From the NCBI GenBank assembly GCA_021204025.1, contig JAJQAC010000012.1, positions 62,001-126,000 on the forward strand: a DNA stretch of 64,000 nucleotides. The letters are read 5' to 3'. The notes under the pieces were generated by a model. It had not been told where the DNA came from, made no database searches, and saw only the letters and a program-made list of their open reading frames with translations. Position 1 is the first letter of the stretch, and each line of letters opens with the position of its first letter. Source of the DNA: Clostridiales bacterium. Lineage in GTDB: Bacteria; Bacillota; Clostridia; Lachnospirales; Lachnospiraceae. Of the stretch, positions 25,109 through 33,340 are shown one piece after another. The translations under genes were made by a program, and so were the position numbers.

Positions 25109-26236
25109 ATGAAAATTATTGATGTCAGAACATTTATGCCAAAGCAGTATCTCTTTATCCAGATCTATACAGATAATGGAATCGTTGGTGTCGGAGAATC
25201 CGGAACATGGGGATATCTGGAATCTTCGGAGGCTGTCATTCAGCGATTTAAACATTATCTGATAGGACAGGATCCGCTGCGGATCGAGCATCATTGGCAA
25301 TATCTTTATCGCTCCCACCATTTCAGAGGATCCGCAATCATGGGTGCGCTTGCGGCTGTTGATATTGCACTCTGGGATATTGCCGGGAAATACTTTAATG
25401 TACCGTCTTATGTATTGTTAGGAGGAAAATGCCGGGACAAGGTTCGCACATATTTTCATATAAGAGGAGATTCGACAGAGAAACTTGTAGAAGGATGTAT
25501 TCGTGCGAAAGAGGACGGATTCACGGCGGTAGGACATCTGACTCCTTTTCTGGATGACAGCAGGGAGGAGATCTACCGTGAGACCTATACGCAAAGATTG
25601 ACACGGGCGATTGAACGCGTGCGAAGGTACCGCGAAGCGGTGGGGAATGATGTGGATATCTGCCTTGAGCTTCATCGTAGGATGGAGCCGGCGGAAGCGA
25701 TAGCATTGGGACAGGAGCTGGCGCAGTTTCATCCTTATTTTTATGAAGATCCGATCCGTGCGGAGAATCCGGATTCCATGGCGTGGGTTGCAGAACATAT
25801 TAATATTCCGATCGCGACCGGAGAGAGACTTTTCAATATTCAGGAGTTCAGTGTTTTGCTCAGGCGCAATGCTGTGCATTATGTGAGACCGTGTATCTGC
25901 GCAGCCGGCGGTCTAAGTCATGCTAAGAAAATTGCAGCTCTGGCAGAGGCGTTTAATGTTCAGGTGGTTCCGCATAATCCTCTGGGGCCGGTAAGTACGG
26001 CGGCTTGTGTACAATTGGCTGCATGTATTCCTAATTTTGCCGTCCAGGAGTATGCACATGTCGAGGATGACGAATTTGTTAAAAAGCCTATTGAGCTGAA
26101 AGACGGATATCTGATCGTGCCGGATGTTCCGGGCATTGGAGTAGAATTAAGAGAGGATGTGATGGAACGGCATCCTTATCAGATGCGTAAACTGGTTACA
26201 AAACTGGATTATGACGGCTCCGTTCTGGATCGTTGA
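25109..26236 (+). CDS. Enolase-superfamily dehydratase, mandelate racemase/galactonate dehydratase-like
   Basis: A 375-residue cytoplasmic protein of the mandelate racemase subgroup. The N-terminal capping domain contains GIVGVGESGTWG. The barrel has the metal-ligand series DICLELHRR (near 180), YFYEDPIRAENP (near 211) and IATGERLFN (near 236), and a late VVPHNPLGPVSTAACVQL matching the catalytic His region of galactonate dehydratase and its relatives. These dehydrate sugar acids; a racemase or dipeptide-epimerase role is less likely because no KxK motif is visible on the second strand. It follows the ABC importer by 46 bases with GAAGGGGG before the ATG, so its substrate probably derives from the imported compound. 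Confidence 0.85.
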   Translation: MKIIDVRTFMPKQYLFIQIYTDNGIVGVGESGTWGYLESSEAVIQRFKHYLIGQDPLRIEHHWQYLYRSHHFRGSAIMGALAAVDIALWDIAGKYFNVPSYVLLGGKCRDKVRTYFHIRGDSTEKLVEGCIRAKEDGFTAVGHLTPFLDDSREEIYRETYTQRLTRAIERVRRYREAVGNDVDICLELHRRMEPAEAIALGQELAQFHPYFYEDPIRAENPDSMAWVAEHINIPIATGERLFNIQEFSVLLRRNAVHYVRPCICAAGGLSHAKKIAALAEAFNVQVVPHNPLGPVSTAACVQLAACIPNFAVQEYAHVEDDEFVKKPIELKDGYLIVPDVPGIGVELREDVMERHPYQMRKLVTKLDYDGSVLDR

Positions 26237-26360
26237 AGCTATTGGAAAAAGGCTGAGTAAATGTTATTGATTTTATTACGTATGAATGATTACCGGCATA
26301 TCACTGGTAAGGCGCATAGAAGAATAACAGAATGACAAGGGAGAATAAGGGGAGGATAAC

Positions 26361-27734
26361 ATGGGATCACATGTAATTGATCTGGTGATGCTGCGCAATA
26401 ATTTCGGAACGGAAGAAATGAGAAAGCTCTGGGATGATGAGGCGAGGATCACGGCACAGCTTAAGGCGGAGGCTGCTCTCGCAAAAGCGGAGGGGGATCT
26501 GGGGATCATTCCGCGGGAAGCGGCGGAAGAGATTGTGCTGGCAGTGGAGAAGGGGAATTTTGACGTCGGAGAAATTGCAAAGCAGTCGGCGGATTCTAAG
26601 CACTCTCTGATCGCTACGATCCGGGCGCTTCAGAAAGAGGCAGGAGAAAGCGGAGAGTATGTACACTATGGAGCGACGACGCAGGACATAGTGGACACAG
26701 GAAATATGCTGATGCTAAAAGATTCCTATGATCTCGTTTACAGAGATGTGTGCGAGATAATAAGAATTCTGGCAAAGACAGCGAAGGAGTATCAGTACGT
26801 GACGATGGCAGGACGTACCCATGCGACACAGGCTCTTCCGATTACTTTTGGTTATAAGGTGGCAGTGTGGCTGGATGAATTCGGACGGCACAGAGAGCGC
26901 CTGGAGGAATGCACGAAACGTGTATTCGTCGGCAGTATGAGTGGTGCGGTAGGTACCTACGCATCATTTGGTCCGCTTGGAATCGAAATAGAGAAACGAA
27001 CGATGGAATATCTGGGGCTGGAAACTCCGAATATCTGCTGGATGGCTGCCAGGGACCGATTTGCTGAATACGCGTCAATCATAGCTTCGATTTCTGCATC
27101 GCTGGGAAAGATCGGTAATGAATTCTATAATCTGATGCGGACAGAGATTAATGAGATTGAGGAACAGTTTACTCCAGGTAAAATCGGCTCATCGACAATG
27201 CCGCATAAACGTAATCCTGCGGCGTTTGAGGGTCTGGCAAGTCTGACTCCTGCGGTGCTGGAGAGTGTATCGCTGATTTACCGATCAGCTCATATGGAAC
27301 ATGAAAGGGATGCGATGTCATGGCGGCTGGAGTGGATTGCCCTGCCGGAAATGAATATTTATATTGCTTATCAGCTCGCGTCATTGAAATCTATTATAGC
27401 AGGAATAAAGGTCAATAAAGAACGGATGTATGAAAATATGAAGCTGCAGAAAGGGCTTCTGCTTTCTGAAAAAGTCATGTTTGAGGTTGGGAAAATATTT
27501 GGTAAACAGACTGCGCACGAGATCATCTATGAGATCGCGATGAAGACATTTGAGGATGAACGTTCTTTTGCAGATGAATTAATGGAAAATGAAGTGATAG
27601 CCGCACATTTTGACCGAAATCAGGTTGACGAATGGCTCCGGCCGGAAAAGTACACCGGATTGGCAGCTGAAAAAGTAGACGAAGTAATTTTGGCGCTGGT
27701 GCAAAAAGGATATCTGTCAGATAAAATATCGTAA
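26361..27734 (+). CDS. Lyase of the fumarase/adenylosuccinate lyase family (PurB/PcaB-like)
   Basis: A 457-residue member of the fumarase/aspartase superfamily. The three conserved regions are YVHYGATTQDIVDTG (near residue 94), MAGRTHATQALPITFGYKVA (near 148) and the signature GSSTMPHKRNP (near 279). The sequence leans to the adenylosuccinate-lyase/3-carboxymuconate-cycloisomerase branch. Such enzymes eliminate fumarate from N- or C-substituted succinates. Encoded beside an importer, an amidohydrolase and an MmgE/PrpD protein, it probably acts in catabolism (an N-substituted aspartate-type substrate) rather than in purine synthesis. GGGGAGGATAAC precedes the ATG. Confidence 0.82.
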   Translation: MGSHVIDLVMLRNNFGTEEMRKLWDDEARITAQLKAEAALAKAEGDLGIIPREAAEEIVLAVEKGNFDVGEIAKQSADSKHSLIATIRALQKEAGESGEYVHYGATTQDIVDTGNMLMLKDSYDLVYRDVCEIIRILAKTAKEYQYVTMAGRTHATQALPITFGYKVAVWLDEFGRHRERLEECTKRVFVGSMSGAVGTYASFGPLGIEIEKRTMEYLGLETPNICWMAARDRFAEYASIIASISASLGKIGNEFYNLMRTEINEIEEQFTPGKIGSSTMPHKRNPAAFEGLASLTPAVLESVSLIYRSAHMEHERDAMSWRLEWIALPEMNIYIAYQLASLKSIIAGIKVNKERMYENMKLQKGLLLSEKVMFEVGKIFGKQTAHEIIYEIAMKTFEDERSFADELMENEVIAAHFDRNQVDEWLRPEKYTGLAAEKVDEVILALVQKGYLSDKIS

Positions 27735-27754
27735 GGAAGGAATCTTGAATACAG

Positions 27755-28243
27755 ATGAACACGTTTCGACTTTTAAATGAAGAAGATGGAAGGGTATGGT
27801 ACCGGATCCTTCATGAGAGTTATCAGTCTCTGGCGAATATGGGAATATCCTTCGAAGCGATCACTGCACAGGAGGAAAAAGCACTGAAGTGGCTGAGAGA
27901 TAACCCTACATACGGATTATTTGACGAGGGAGAGTTAGTTGCCAGCGCAACGCTGCGGATGCCATGGGGTCCGCAGCCAGGACCGAGACCTGTGCCGCAT
28001 ATCGGCTGGATCGTCACAAGACCGGAGAAAAAACATCAGGGATACAGCCGGAAACTGCTGGCAAAGCTGGAGGAGGAAGTATTAAAAAAACAGCTGAAAC
28101 TGCCTTACGTAACGCTTGGAACTGCACTGGAACATCCGTGGCTTGCGGATTATTACCGCTCGCTGGGATTTAAAGTCTTTGATACGGTACAGCTTCCCGA
28201 CAAAAAGCATCATACGCTTTTTTTAAAAAAGGACTTGAAGTGA
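27755..28243 (+). CDS. GNAT-family N-acetyltransferase
   Basis: A 162-residue protein with the GNAT fold: LFDEGELVASATLRM (strands 2-3), then PHIGWIVTRPEKKHQGYSRKLLAKLEEE, in which the KKHQGYSRKL text is the acetyl-CoA pyrophosphate loop, and HPWLADYYRSLGFKVFDTVQ as the C-terminal strands. The acceptor is unknown. It lies 20 bases after the lyase and is the last gene before a terminator. An acetyltransferase in an operon with an M20 deacylase might form a matched pair on an amino group, but that is speculation. Confidence 0.85.
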   Translation: MNTFRLLNEEDGRVWYRILHESYQSLANMGISFEAITAQEEKALKWLRDNPTYGLFDEGELVASATLRMPWGPQPGPRPVPHIGWIVTRPEKKHQGYSRKLLAKLEEEVLKKQLKLPYVTLGTALEHPWLADYYRSLGFKVFDTVQLPDKKHHTLFLKKDLK

Positions 28244-28254
28244 TATTCATTTTC

Positions 28255-28296
28255 AAAGCGGATGGCTTCGCCATATGGCGGGGACATTCGCTTTTT
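28255..28296 (+). terminator. Rho-independent terminator of the M20/ABC operon
   Basis: AAAGCG (28255-28260) pairs with CGCTTTTT (28289-28296), and inner GGC-TTC-GCC / CCATATGG segments extend the fold. It ends in a T-run. Confidence 0.75.
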
Positions 28297-28298
28297 GT

Positions 28299-28353
28299 GA
28301 TAACCAGTTATTGTGAAATGAGAGTTGACAATATCAGACTAAAATGGTAGGTT
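28299..28353 (+). promoter_or_regulatory. LysR-type box and promoter before the esterase/ligase operon (site B)
   Basis: GATAACCAGTTATT (28299-28312) is centred 20 bases before -35 TTGACA (28325-28330). After 17 bases comes TAGGTT (28348-28353), again inside ATGGTAGGTTTAT. The layout and much of the sequence match site A (15415-15469). Sequence from here to 28435 holds no gene. Confidence 0.6.
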
Positions 28354-28435
28354 TATTCGTATAGACTGCATTCCGGTAAAATGATATTTCTGCCGGAATG
28401 CAGGTCGGAAAAAGATAAAGACAGGAGCCGGAACA

Positions 28436-29188
28436 ATGGTGATCAAATTTGACTATTATTTTGCCGACGCGGGGCAGAACAGGAGAATTCATCTGTATCT
28501 GCCGGACGATTACAGCCGGAGTGAGGAGCGGTATCCGGTTTTATATATGTTTGACGGACATAATCTGTATTATGACAGCGATGCGACATATGGGAAAGCA
28601 CTGGGGCTGAGGGAATTTCTGGACGGATGGCATAAGAAGCTGATCGTGGCCGGGATCGAGTGCTCTTCTGATGATGTGGAGCGCCTGCATGAATACTGTC
28701 CCTATCATATCCAGAGCCGGATCTATGGAGATGTCCATGGACGCGCGGATCGGACGGTTCGCTGGATCGTGGAGGATCTGAAGCCATATATCGACCAGAC
28801 GTATCGGACATGGCCGTTTCGTGAAGCAACGGCGATCGCAGGATACAGCAACGGGGGTCAGATTAGCTTATATTCCGTACTGAGGTATAATCATATATTT
28901 TCGAAAGCAGCGGTGATCTCACCGTCGATTCTTCCCGCGATGGAACCTTTTAAGGATGAGATTGCACAAGGAGAATTTTCACCCGATACCAGGATTTTCT
29001 TCAGCTGGGGAAGCGGAGAGGGAGATCCGGATATGGTTTATCATCTGTCGGAAAGCATTCGTTATCTGGAAAAGAAACTTCAGGAAAAACAGGTGCAGAC
29101 ATATCTGTACTTCCAGGAGGGCGGCTGTCATAATGAAGGAAGCTGGGAGATCCAGGTGCCGACATGGATGCGGTTCTTATGGCTGTAA
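28436..29188 (+). CDS. Alpha/beta hydrolase, enterochelin-esterase-like (Fes/D family)
   Basis: A 250-residue protein with the esterase-D/Fes-like architecture. YPVLYMFDGHNLYYD (near 34-48) is typical, with nucleophile AGYSNGGQISLYS near residue 142 and a late GGCHNEGSW carrying the catalytic His. It has no signal peptide. Relatives hydrolyse acyl esters, S-formylglutathione or siderophore esters. It is the first gene after the GATAAC-type promoter, ahead of ATP-grasp and glutamate-cysteine ligase genes, so a thioester- or thiol-related substrate is an attractive but unproven idea. ACAGGAGC precedes the ATG. Confidence 0.82.
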   Translation: MVIKFDYYFADAGQNRRIHLYLPDDYSRSEERYPVLYMFDGHNLYYDSDATYGKALGLREFLDGWHKKLIVAGIECSSDDVERLHEYCPYHIQSRIYGDVHGRADRTVRWIVEDLKPYIDQTYRTWPFREATAIAGYSNGGQISLYSVLRYNHIFSKAAVISPSILPAMEPFKDEIAQGEFSPDTRIFFSWGSGEGDPDMVYHLSESIRYLEKKLQEKQVQTYLYFQEGGCHNEGSWEIQVPTWMRFLWL

Positions 29189-29258
29189 AGGAGATAATAA
29201 AAACAGTGAGGTTTGTCAGGAGGTATTTGATTTAAAAGCATAAGAGGGGAGAATAGTC

Positions 29259-30479
29259 ATGAACGTAATCTTTATTTCACCACAGTTTCCGCAACATTTT
29301 TATAATTTCTGTGATCGGCTCAAACGCCTCGGAGTAAATGTGCTGGGCATCGGCGACTGTCCATATGACGGCCTTACGGACGAATGCAGGGCGTCACTTG
29401 CGGAGTATTACTATCTGCCGAGTCTGGAGCGGTATGAGGATGTATACCGTGCATGCACATTTTACATATTTAAATATGGAAGGGTTGATTATATCGAGAG
29501 CCAGAATGAATACTGGCTGGAGCTGGAGGCGCGGCTGCGTACGGATTTTAACATCCGGTCGGGATTTCGCGCGGAAGAACTGGATGCCGTAAAACTTAAG
29601 TCGCGGATGAAAGAAGGTTACAAGAAAGCCGGGGTGAAGACAGCGCGGTACCGGCTGGTGGATAGTCTGGAGGGATGCCGGGATTTTGTCGCGGTGGTTG
29701 GTTATCTGGTGATTGTCAAGCCGGATAATGGTGTCGGCGCTGCCAATACCTGGAAACTTACGTCAGATGAAGAATTGAAATATTTTATTGAGACCAAACC
29801 AGATGTATCGTATATCATGGAAGAGTTTGTACCGGGACATGTCGAAACTTTTGATGGGATCACGGACAGCCGGAGTGAGGTACTCTTTTGCACCGGTCAG
29901 GTAATGGCGGTGACGCCGATGGATATGCTGCTGGGAAGCGGTGAGAATGTCAGTTACACGCAGAATATGCAGGCTTCTGATCTCTGCGGGATCGGGAAAC
30001 GGGTGGTAAAAGCATTTAACATAAGAAATCGTTTCTTTCATTTTGAATTTTTCCGCCTGGACGAAAGTAAGAACGGGTTGGGGAAAAAGGGCGAAATCAT
30101 TGGTCTTGAGGTCAATATGCGGGCGCCCGGAGGCTACATCCCGGATAAGATGAATTTTGCTTACAATGTGGATGTCTATCAGATCTGGGCGGAAAGCCTG
30201 ATTTATGATGAAAACCGATCATTTCCGGATTATCAGTTCCGGTCTTATGTGACACATTTCGCTCAGAGTGACCGCATGGATTATCTGCATACACCACATG
30301 AAGTAAGAGCCCGTTACGGAGACAAGATTCTTCTGGAAAAGATACCGCCGTCCTCGATTGCGGGAGGAATGGGAAACCATATTTATCTTTTACGGGCAGA
30401 TTCGACAGATGAATTGTGGGAACAGGCAGATTATATTCTGCGCCATGCGGATGGAAAGGGCTGGAGAGAGGGGGTATAA
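29259..30479 (+). CDS. ATP-grasp carboxylate-amine ligase
   Basis: A 406-residue ATP-grasp enzyme. The N-terminal Rossmann-like part begins NVIFISPQFPQHFYNF. The ATP-binding lid has VIVKPDNGVGAANTWKL (near residue 152) and IMEEFVPGHVETFDGI (near 186), and the catalytic metal site is GLEVNMRAPGGYIPDKMNFA (near 287). It joins a carboxylate to an amine or thiol with ATP. Glutamate-cysteine ligase begins only 2 bases after this stop. The pair may therefore make glutathione or another gamma-glutamyl peptide, this enzyme adding the last residue in place of a standard GshB. The acceptor is not deducible from sequence. Confidence 0.83.
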   Translation: MNVIFISPQFPQHFYNFCDRLKRLGVNVLGIGDCPYDGLTDECRASLAEYYYLPSLERYEDVYRACTFYIFKYGRVDYIESQNEYWLELEARLRTDFNIRSGFRAEELDAVKLKSRMKEGYKKAGVKTARYRLVDSLEGCRDFVAVVGYLVIVKPDNGVGAANTWKLTSDEELKYFIETKPDVSYIMEEFVPGHVETFDGITDSRSEVLFCTGQVMAVTPMDMLLGSGENVSYTQNMQASDLCGIGKRVVKAFNIRNRFFHFEFFRLDESKNGLGKKGEIIGLEVNMRAPGGYIPDKMNFAYNVDVYQIWAESLIYDENRSFPDYQFRSYVTHFAQSDRMDYLHTPHEVRARYGDKILLEKIPPSSIAGGMGNHIYLLRADSTDELWEQADYILRHADGKGWREGV

Positions 30480-30481
30480 GA

Positions 30482-31759
30482 ATGTTGCGCATTGATTCTC
30501 CGGAATTGCGGCGGCTGCTGCTCTCCGGTAATTTCGGACTGGAAAAAGAAAGCCTTCGGGTAGATGAAAATGGATTTTTTGCCAAGACAAGGCATCCGTT
30601 TGCGGATGATAAACATATCGTTCGTGATTTTGGGGAAAATCAGACCGAAATCAATACTCCGGTCTGTACCAGCCCTCATGAGGCGGTGGAGTCTTTGCTG
30701 TATTATACAAAAAGGATTCAGAAGGTATTGTCGGAAATGACACCAAGGGAGTATCTCTGGCCATTTTCTAATCCTCCCTATATCCGCAATGAACACGATA
30801 TCCCGATTGCGCAGTTTACCGGTGAGCAGGAAGAAAAGACTTCTTACCGCAAGTATCTGGCACATCGGTATGGACGCTATAAGATGACGCTTTCGGGAAT
30901 TCATGTAAATTATTCCTTTAATGCGGAACTGCTTCAACGTGATTTTATCAGAAGCGGCAAGGATAATTTTGTCGATTATAAAAACATGCTTTACCTGGAT
31001 CTCGCGAGACGGATGGTCGTTTATGGGTGGATTGTGATTTCGGCAACGGCCGCAAGTCCATTGATGGACAGTTCATATGTGGAGAAGGACAGATTTGATC
31101 GGGATATCTTTCAGGGACTGGCTTCTGTGCGGTGCAGTGAACTGAGATACTGGAATGCTTTCGCGCCGATCCTGGATTACAGCAATATCCATAATTATGT
31201 GGAGAGTATCCGGGCCTATGTGAAGGATGGTTTGTTAAAGGCACCGACAGAGTTGTACTATCCGATTCGTCTGAAACCGGCAGGAGCGAATAATCTGGAT
31301 TCTCTGGAGAAAAATGGTGTTGATCACATTGAGCTTCGGATGGTTGATTTGAATCCGCTGTCACTGGCGGGACTGGATGAGAGAGATGTTGCGTTTGTAC
31401 AGTTGCTGATGGGGTGGCTGGCGGTATCGCCAAATCAGCCGGTGTCTGAGAAAGATCAGGTGCAGGCAGTGATGAATTTTAAAAATGCGGCACATTATGA
31501 TTTAAAAACAGTCAGTCTGGTAACGCCTGACGGTGAGTTTTATTCGATCGCGCAGGCCGCCCGGAATGTGATCGGTTTTATGAAAGACTTTTACCGGAAT
31601 TATCCGTCAGAAGTACAGTCAGTTCTGGATTTTGAAGACGAGAAATTTATCGACGCTGACAAACGGTATGCATGGCGGATTCGCAGGGAATATTCAGGAG
31701 GATTTGTGAAAAAGGGAATGGAACTGGCAAAGAAGCAGCAGGAAGAACTGATTCGATGA
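30482..31759 (+). CDS. gshA: Glutamate-cysteine ligase (gamma-glutamylcysteine synthetase)
   Basis: The start is set at the ATG at 30482 (MLRIDSPELRRLLLSGNFGL), with GAGAGGGGG upstream; an earlier in-frame ATG lies inside the preceding gene. The 425-residue product has FGLEKESLRVDENG near residue 19, FGENQTEINTPV near 50, WPFSNPP near 96 and MTLSGIHVNYSF near 139. These are the ATP/Glu/Cys-binding motifs of the E. coli GshA/GshF type ligase. It lacks the GshF ATP-grasp extension, but an ATP-grasp gene sits directly upstream. It makes gamma-glutamylcysteine from glutamate and cysteine with ATP, the first step to glutathione. Confidence 0.87.
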   Translation: MLRIDSPELRRLLLSGNFGLEKESLRVDENGFFAKTRHPFADDKHIVRDFGENQTEINTPVCTSPHEAVESLLYYTKRIQKVLSEMTPREYLWPFSNPPYIRNEHDIPIAQFTGEQEEKTSYRKYLAHRYGRYKMTLSGIHVNYSFNAELLQRDFIRSGKDNFVDYKNMLYLDLARRMVVYGWIVISATAASPLMDSSYVEKDRFDRDIFQGLASVRCSELRYWNAFAPILDYSNIHNYVESIRAYVKDGLLKAPTELYYPIRLKPAGANNLDSLEKNGVDHIELRMVDLNPLSLAGLDERDVAFVQLLMGWLAVSPNQPVSEKDQVQAVMNFKNAAHYDLKTVSLVTPDGEFYSIAQAARNVIGFMKDFYRNYPSEVQSVLDFEDEKFIDADKRYAWRIRREYSGGFVKKGMELAKKQQEELIR

Positions 31760-31778
31760 GAGGATTCGGGAGTGTGAG

Positions 31779-31988
31779 ATGAAGAGTATTTTGATTAAAG
31801 ATACGACAAAAGAAGAGCGGATCGGCATCATTCGCAGATCAATGGACTGTGGCGGCGGATGTGAGAACTGCAGCAGCTGCTGGCTGGGCGGAGGCAGTCC
31901 GTTCGATATGTATCAGCGGTATATCGACGGCGAGATGGAGATCCGTGAGATCAACGCAGAGTATCATGCGAGATATGTGCGGGGATAA
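31779..31988 (+). CDS. Small cysteine-cluster protein (69 residues), unknown function
   Basis: A 69-residue acidic protein beginning MKSILIKDTTKEERIGIIRR, with a cluster CGGGCENCSSC (spacing C-x3-C-x2-C-x2-C, residues 25-35) and a C-terminal YIDGEMEIREINAEYHARYV. I recall similar short Clostridial proteins mislabelled PurH in databases; they have no link to the real PurH. The cysteines could bind zinc or an iron-sulfur cluster. It follows the glutamate-cysteine ligase by 19 bases, with GGGAG before its ATG, so it belongs to the thiol operon and may be a substrate or accessory protein. Confidence 0.7.
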   Translation: MKSILIKDTTKEERIGIIRRSMDCGGGCENCSSCWLGGGSPFDMYQRYIDGEMEIREINAEYHARYVRG

Positions 31989-32059
31989 AGGCCGTCGCGG
32001 CGCTTTGTGCGTCGTAACCGGCCTTGTTTGTGATTGTGCAGTTTTAGAGGAGGAAACAG

Positions 32060-33205
32060 ATGGAAAGAGGTTTTGCTACGAAATGTTTATACGGAAACGG
32101 AGAAAAATTTGAAGGAGACCGAACCGGAGCGCTCTCTTTCCCGATTTATCAGACCGCAACCTACGCGCATCCGGCGGTCGGCGAGAGCACGGGGTATGAT
32201 TATTCCCGTCTGCAGAATCCGACGCGTGAGAAGCTGGAGCAGGTAGTTGCGTCGCTGGAAAACGGGCTTGACGCGCTTGCTTTTTCGAGTGGGATGGCGG
32301 CAATCACGGCGATGATGGAGCTTTTTAAGCCGGGTGATCATATTATCACAGACGCGGATCTGTACGGCGGAAGCATCCGCCTCTTTGACCATATCAGCGA
32401 AAAAAACGGGATTACCTTCAGCCATATCGACTGTGTAGCTGAGGATGCGGAAATCTTCGTGAAAGAAAATACCAGAGCGATCTATATTGAGACGCCGACC
32501 AATCCGATGATGAATGTGATTGATATTGCGAAGCTGGCGGAGATAACCAGGAGGCGGGGGCTGCTGCTGATCGTGGATAATACCTTTCTGTCACCGTATT
32601 TTCAAAAGCCGTTGGATCTGGGAGCCGATATTGTGGTGCATAGCGGAACAAAATTTCTGGGAGGTCATAACGATACGCTGGCCGGCTTCCTGACGACAGG
32701 TTCGCCGGATATTGCAGAAAAGCTGCGTTTCATCATCAAAACCGTCGGCTCCGGACTGGCGCCGATCGACAGCTGGCTGATTTTAAGGGGGATTAAGACG
32801 CTTCCCATCCGCATGGAGAAAGCACAGGAAAACGCAAAGGCGATCGCCACATTTCTGCTTGACGCCGAAAATGTCAGGAGAGTATACTATCCGGGGATAC
32901 CGGGATCAAAGGGATATGAGATCTGCAAAAAGCAGGCGGACGGTTTTGGCAGTATGATCACATTTGAAGTGGCGGACAGAGAACTGGCGTCTCAGGTGTT
33001 AAAATCGGTGAAACTGATCCATTTCGCGGAGAGTCTGGGCGGGGTCGAGACTCTGATCACGTATCCCGTAACGCAGACACACGCGGACGTGCCGGAGACG
33101 GTTCGGATCAAAAATGGAATCACGGACTGTATACTGCGTCTGTCGGTGGGGATTGAGGATAAGGAAGACCTGATCCGGGATCTGCGACAGGCGCTGGTGA
33201 GGTAG
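32060..33205 (+). CDS. Cystathionine gamma-lyase / gamma-synthase family PLP enzyme
   Basis: A 381-residue Cys/Met-metabolism PLP enzyme. PIYQTATYAHPAVG near residue 30 and LAFSSGMAAITAMM near 74 are typical. The PLP-phosphate and ring contacts lie in YGGSIRLFDH and VDNTFLSPYFQKP, and the Schiff-base Lys in HSGTKFLGGHND near residue 199. Family members (MetB, MccB, MetC, MGL) interconvert cysteine, cystathionine and homocysteine, and sequence alone does not separate them. GAGGAGG precedes the ATG. The neighbouring MalY/PatB lyase and metY favour transsulfuration in either direction. It has no separate terminator before the MalY gene. Confidence 0.88.
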   Translation: MERGFATKCLYGNGEKFEGDRTGALSFPIYQTATYAHPAVGESTGYDYSRLQNPTREKLEQVVASLENGLDALAFSSGMAAITAMMELFKPGDHIITDADLYGGSIRLFDHISEKNGITFSHIDCVAEDAEIFVKENTRAIYIETPTNPMMNVIDIAKLAEITRRRGLLLIVDNTFLSPYFQKPLDLGADIVVHSGTKFLGGHNDTLAGFLTTGSPDIAEKLRFIIKTVGSGLAPIDSWLILRGIKTLPIRMEKAQENAKAIATFLLDAENVRRVYYPGIPGSKGYEICKKQADGFGSMITFEVADRELASQVLKSVKLIHFAESLGGVETLITYPVTQTHADVPETVRIKNGITDCILRLSVGIEDKEDLIRDLRQALVR

Positions 33206-33340
33206 CGGCGTTGCGAGTGTGATATGCCGCGCAGATAGGAGTGGCAATGAAATAAGGTTACGAAAGAAGATAGTGAAAGAGAGCAGATATTTCATCACTA
33301 TTAGTGTCGCCGGTCGAAGAGTGGCGGAATGGAGATCAGA

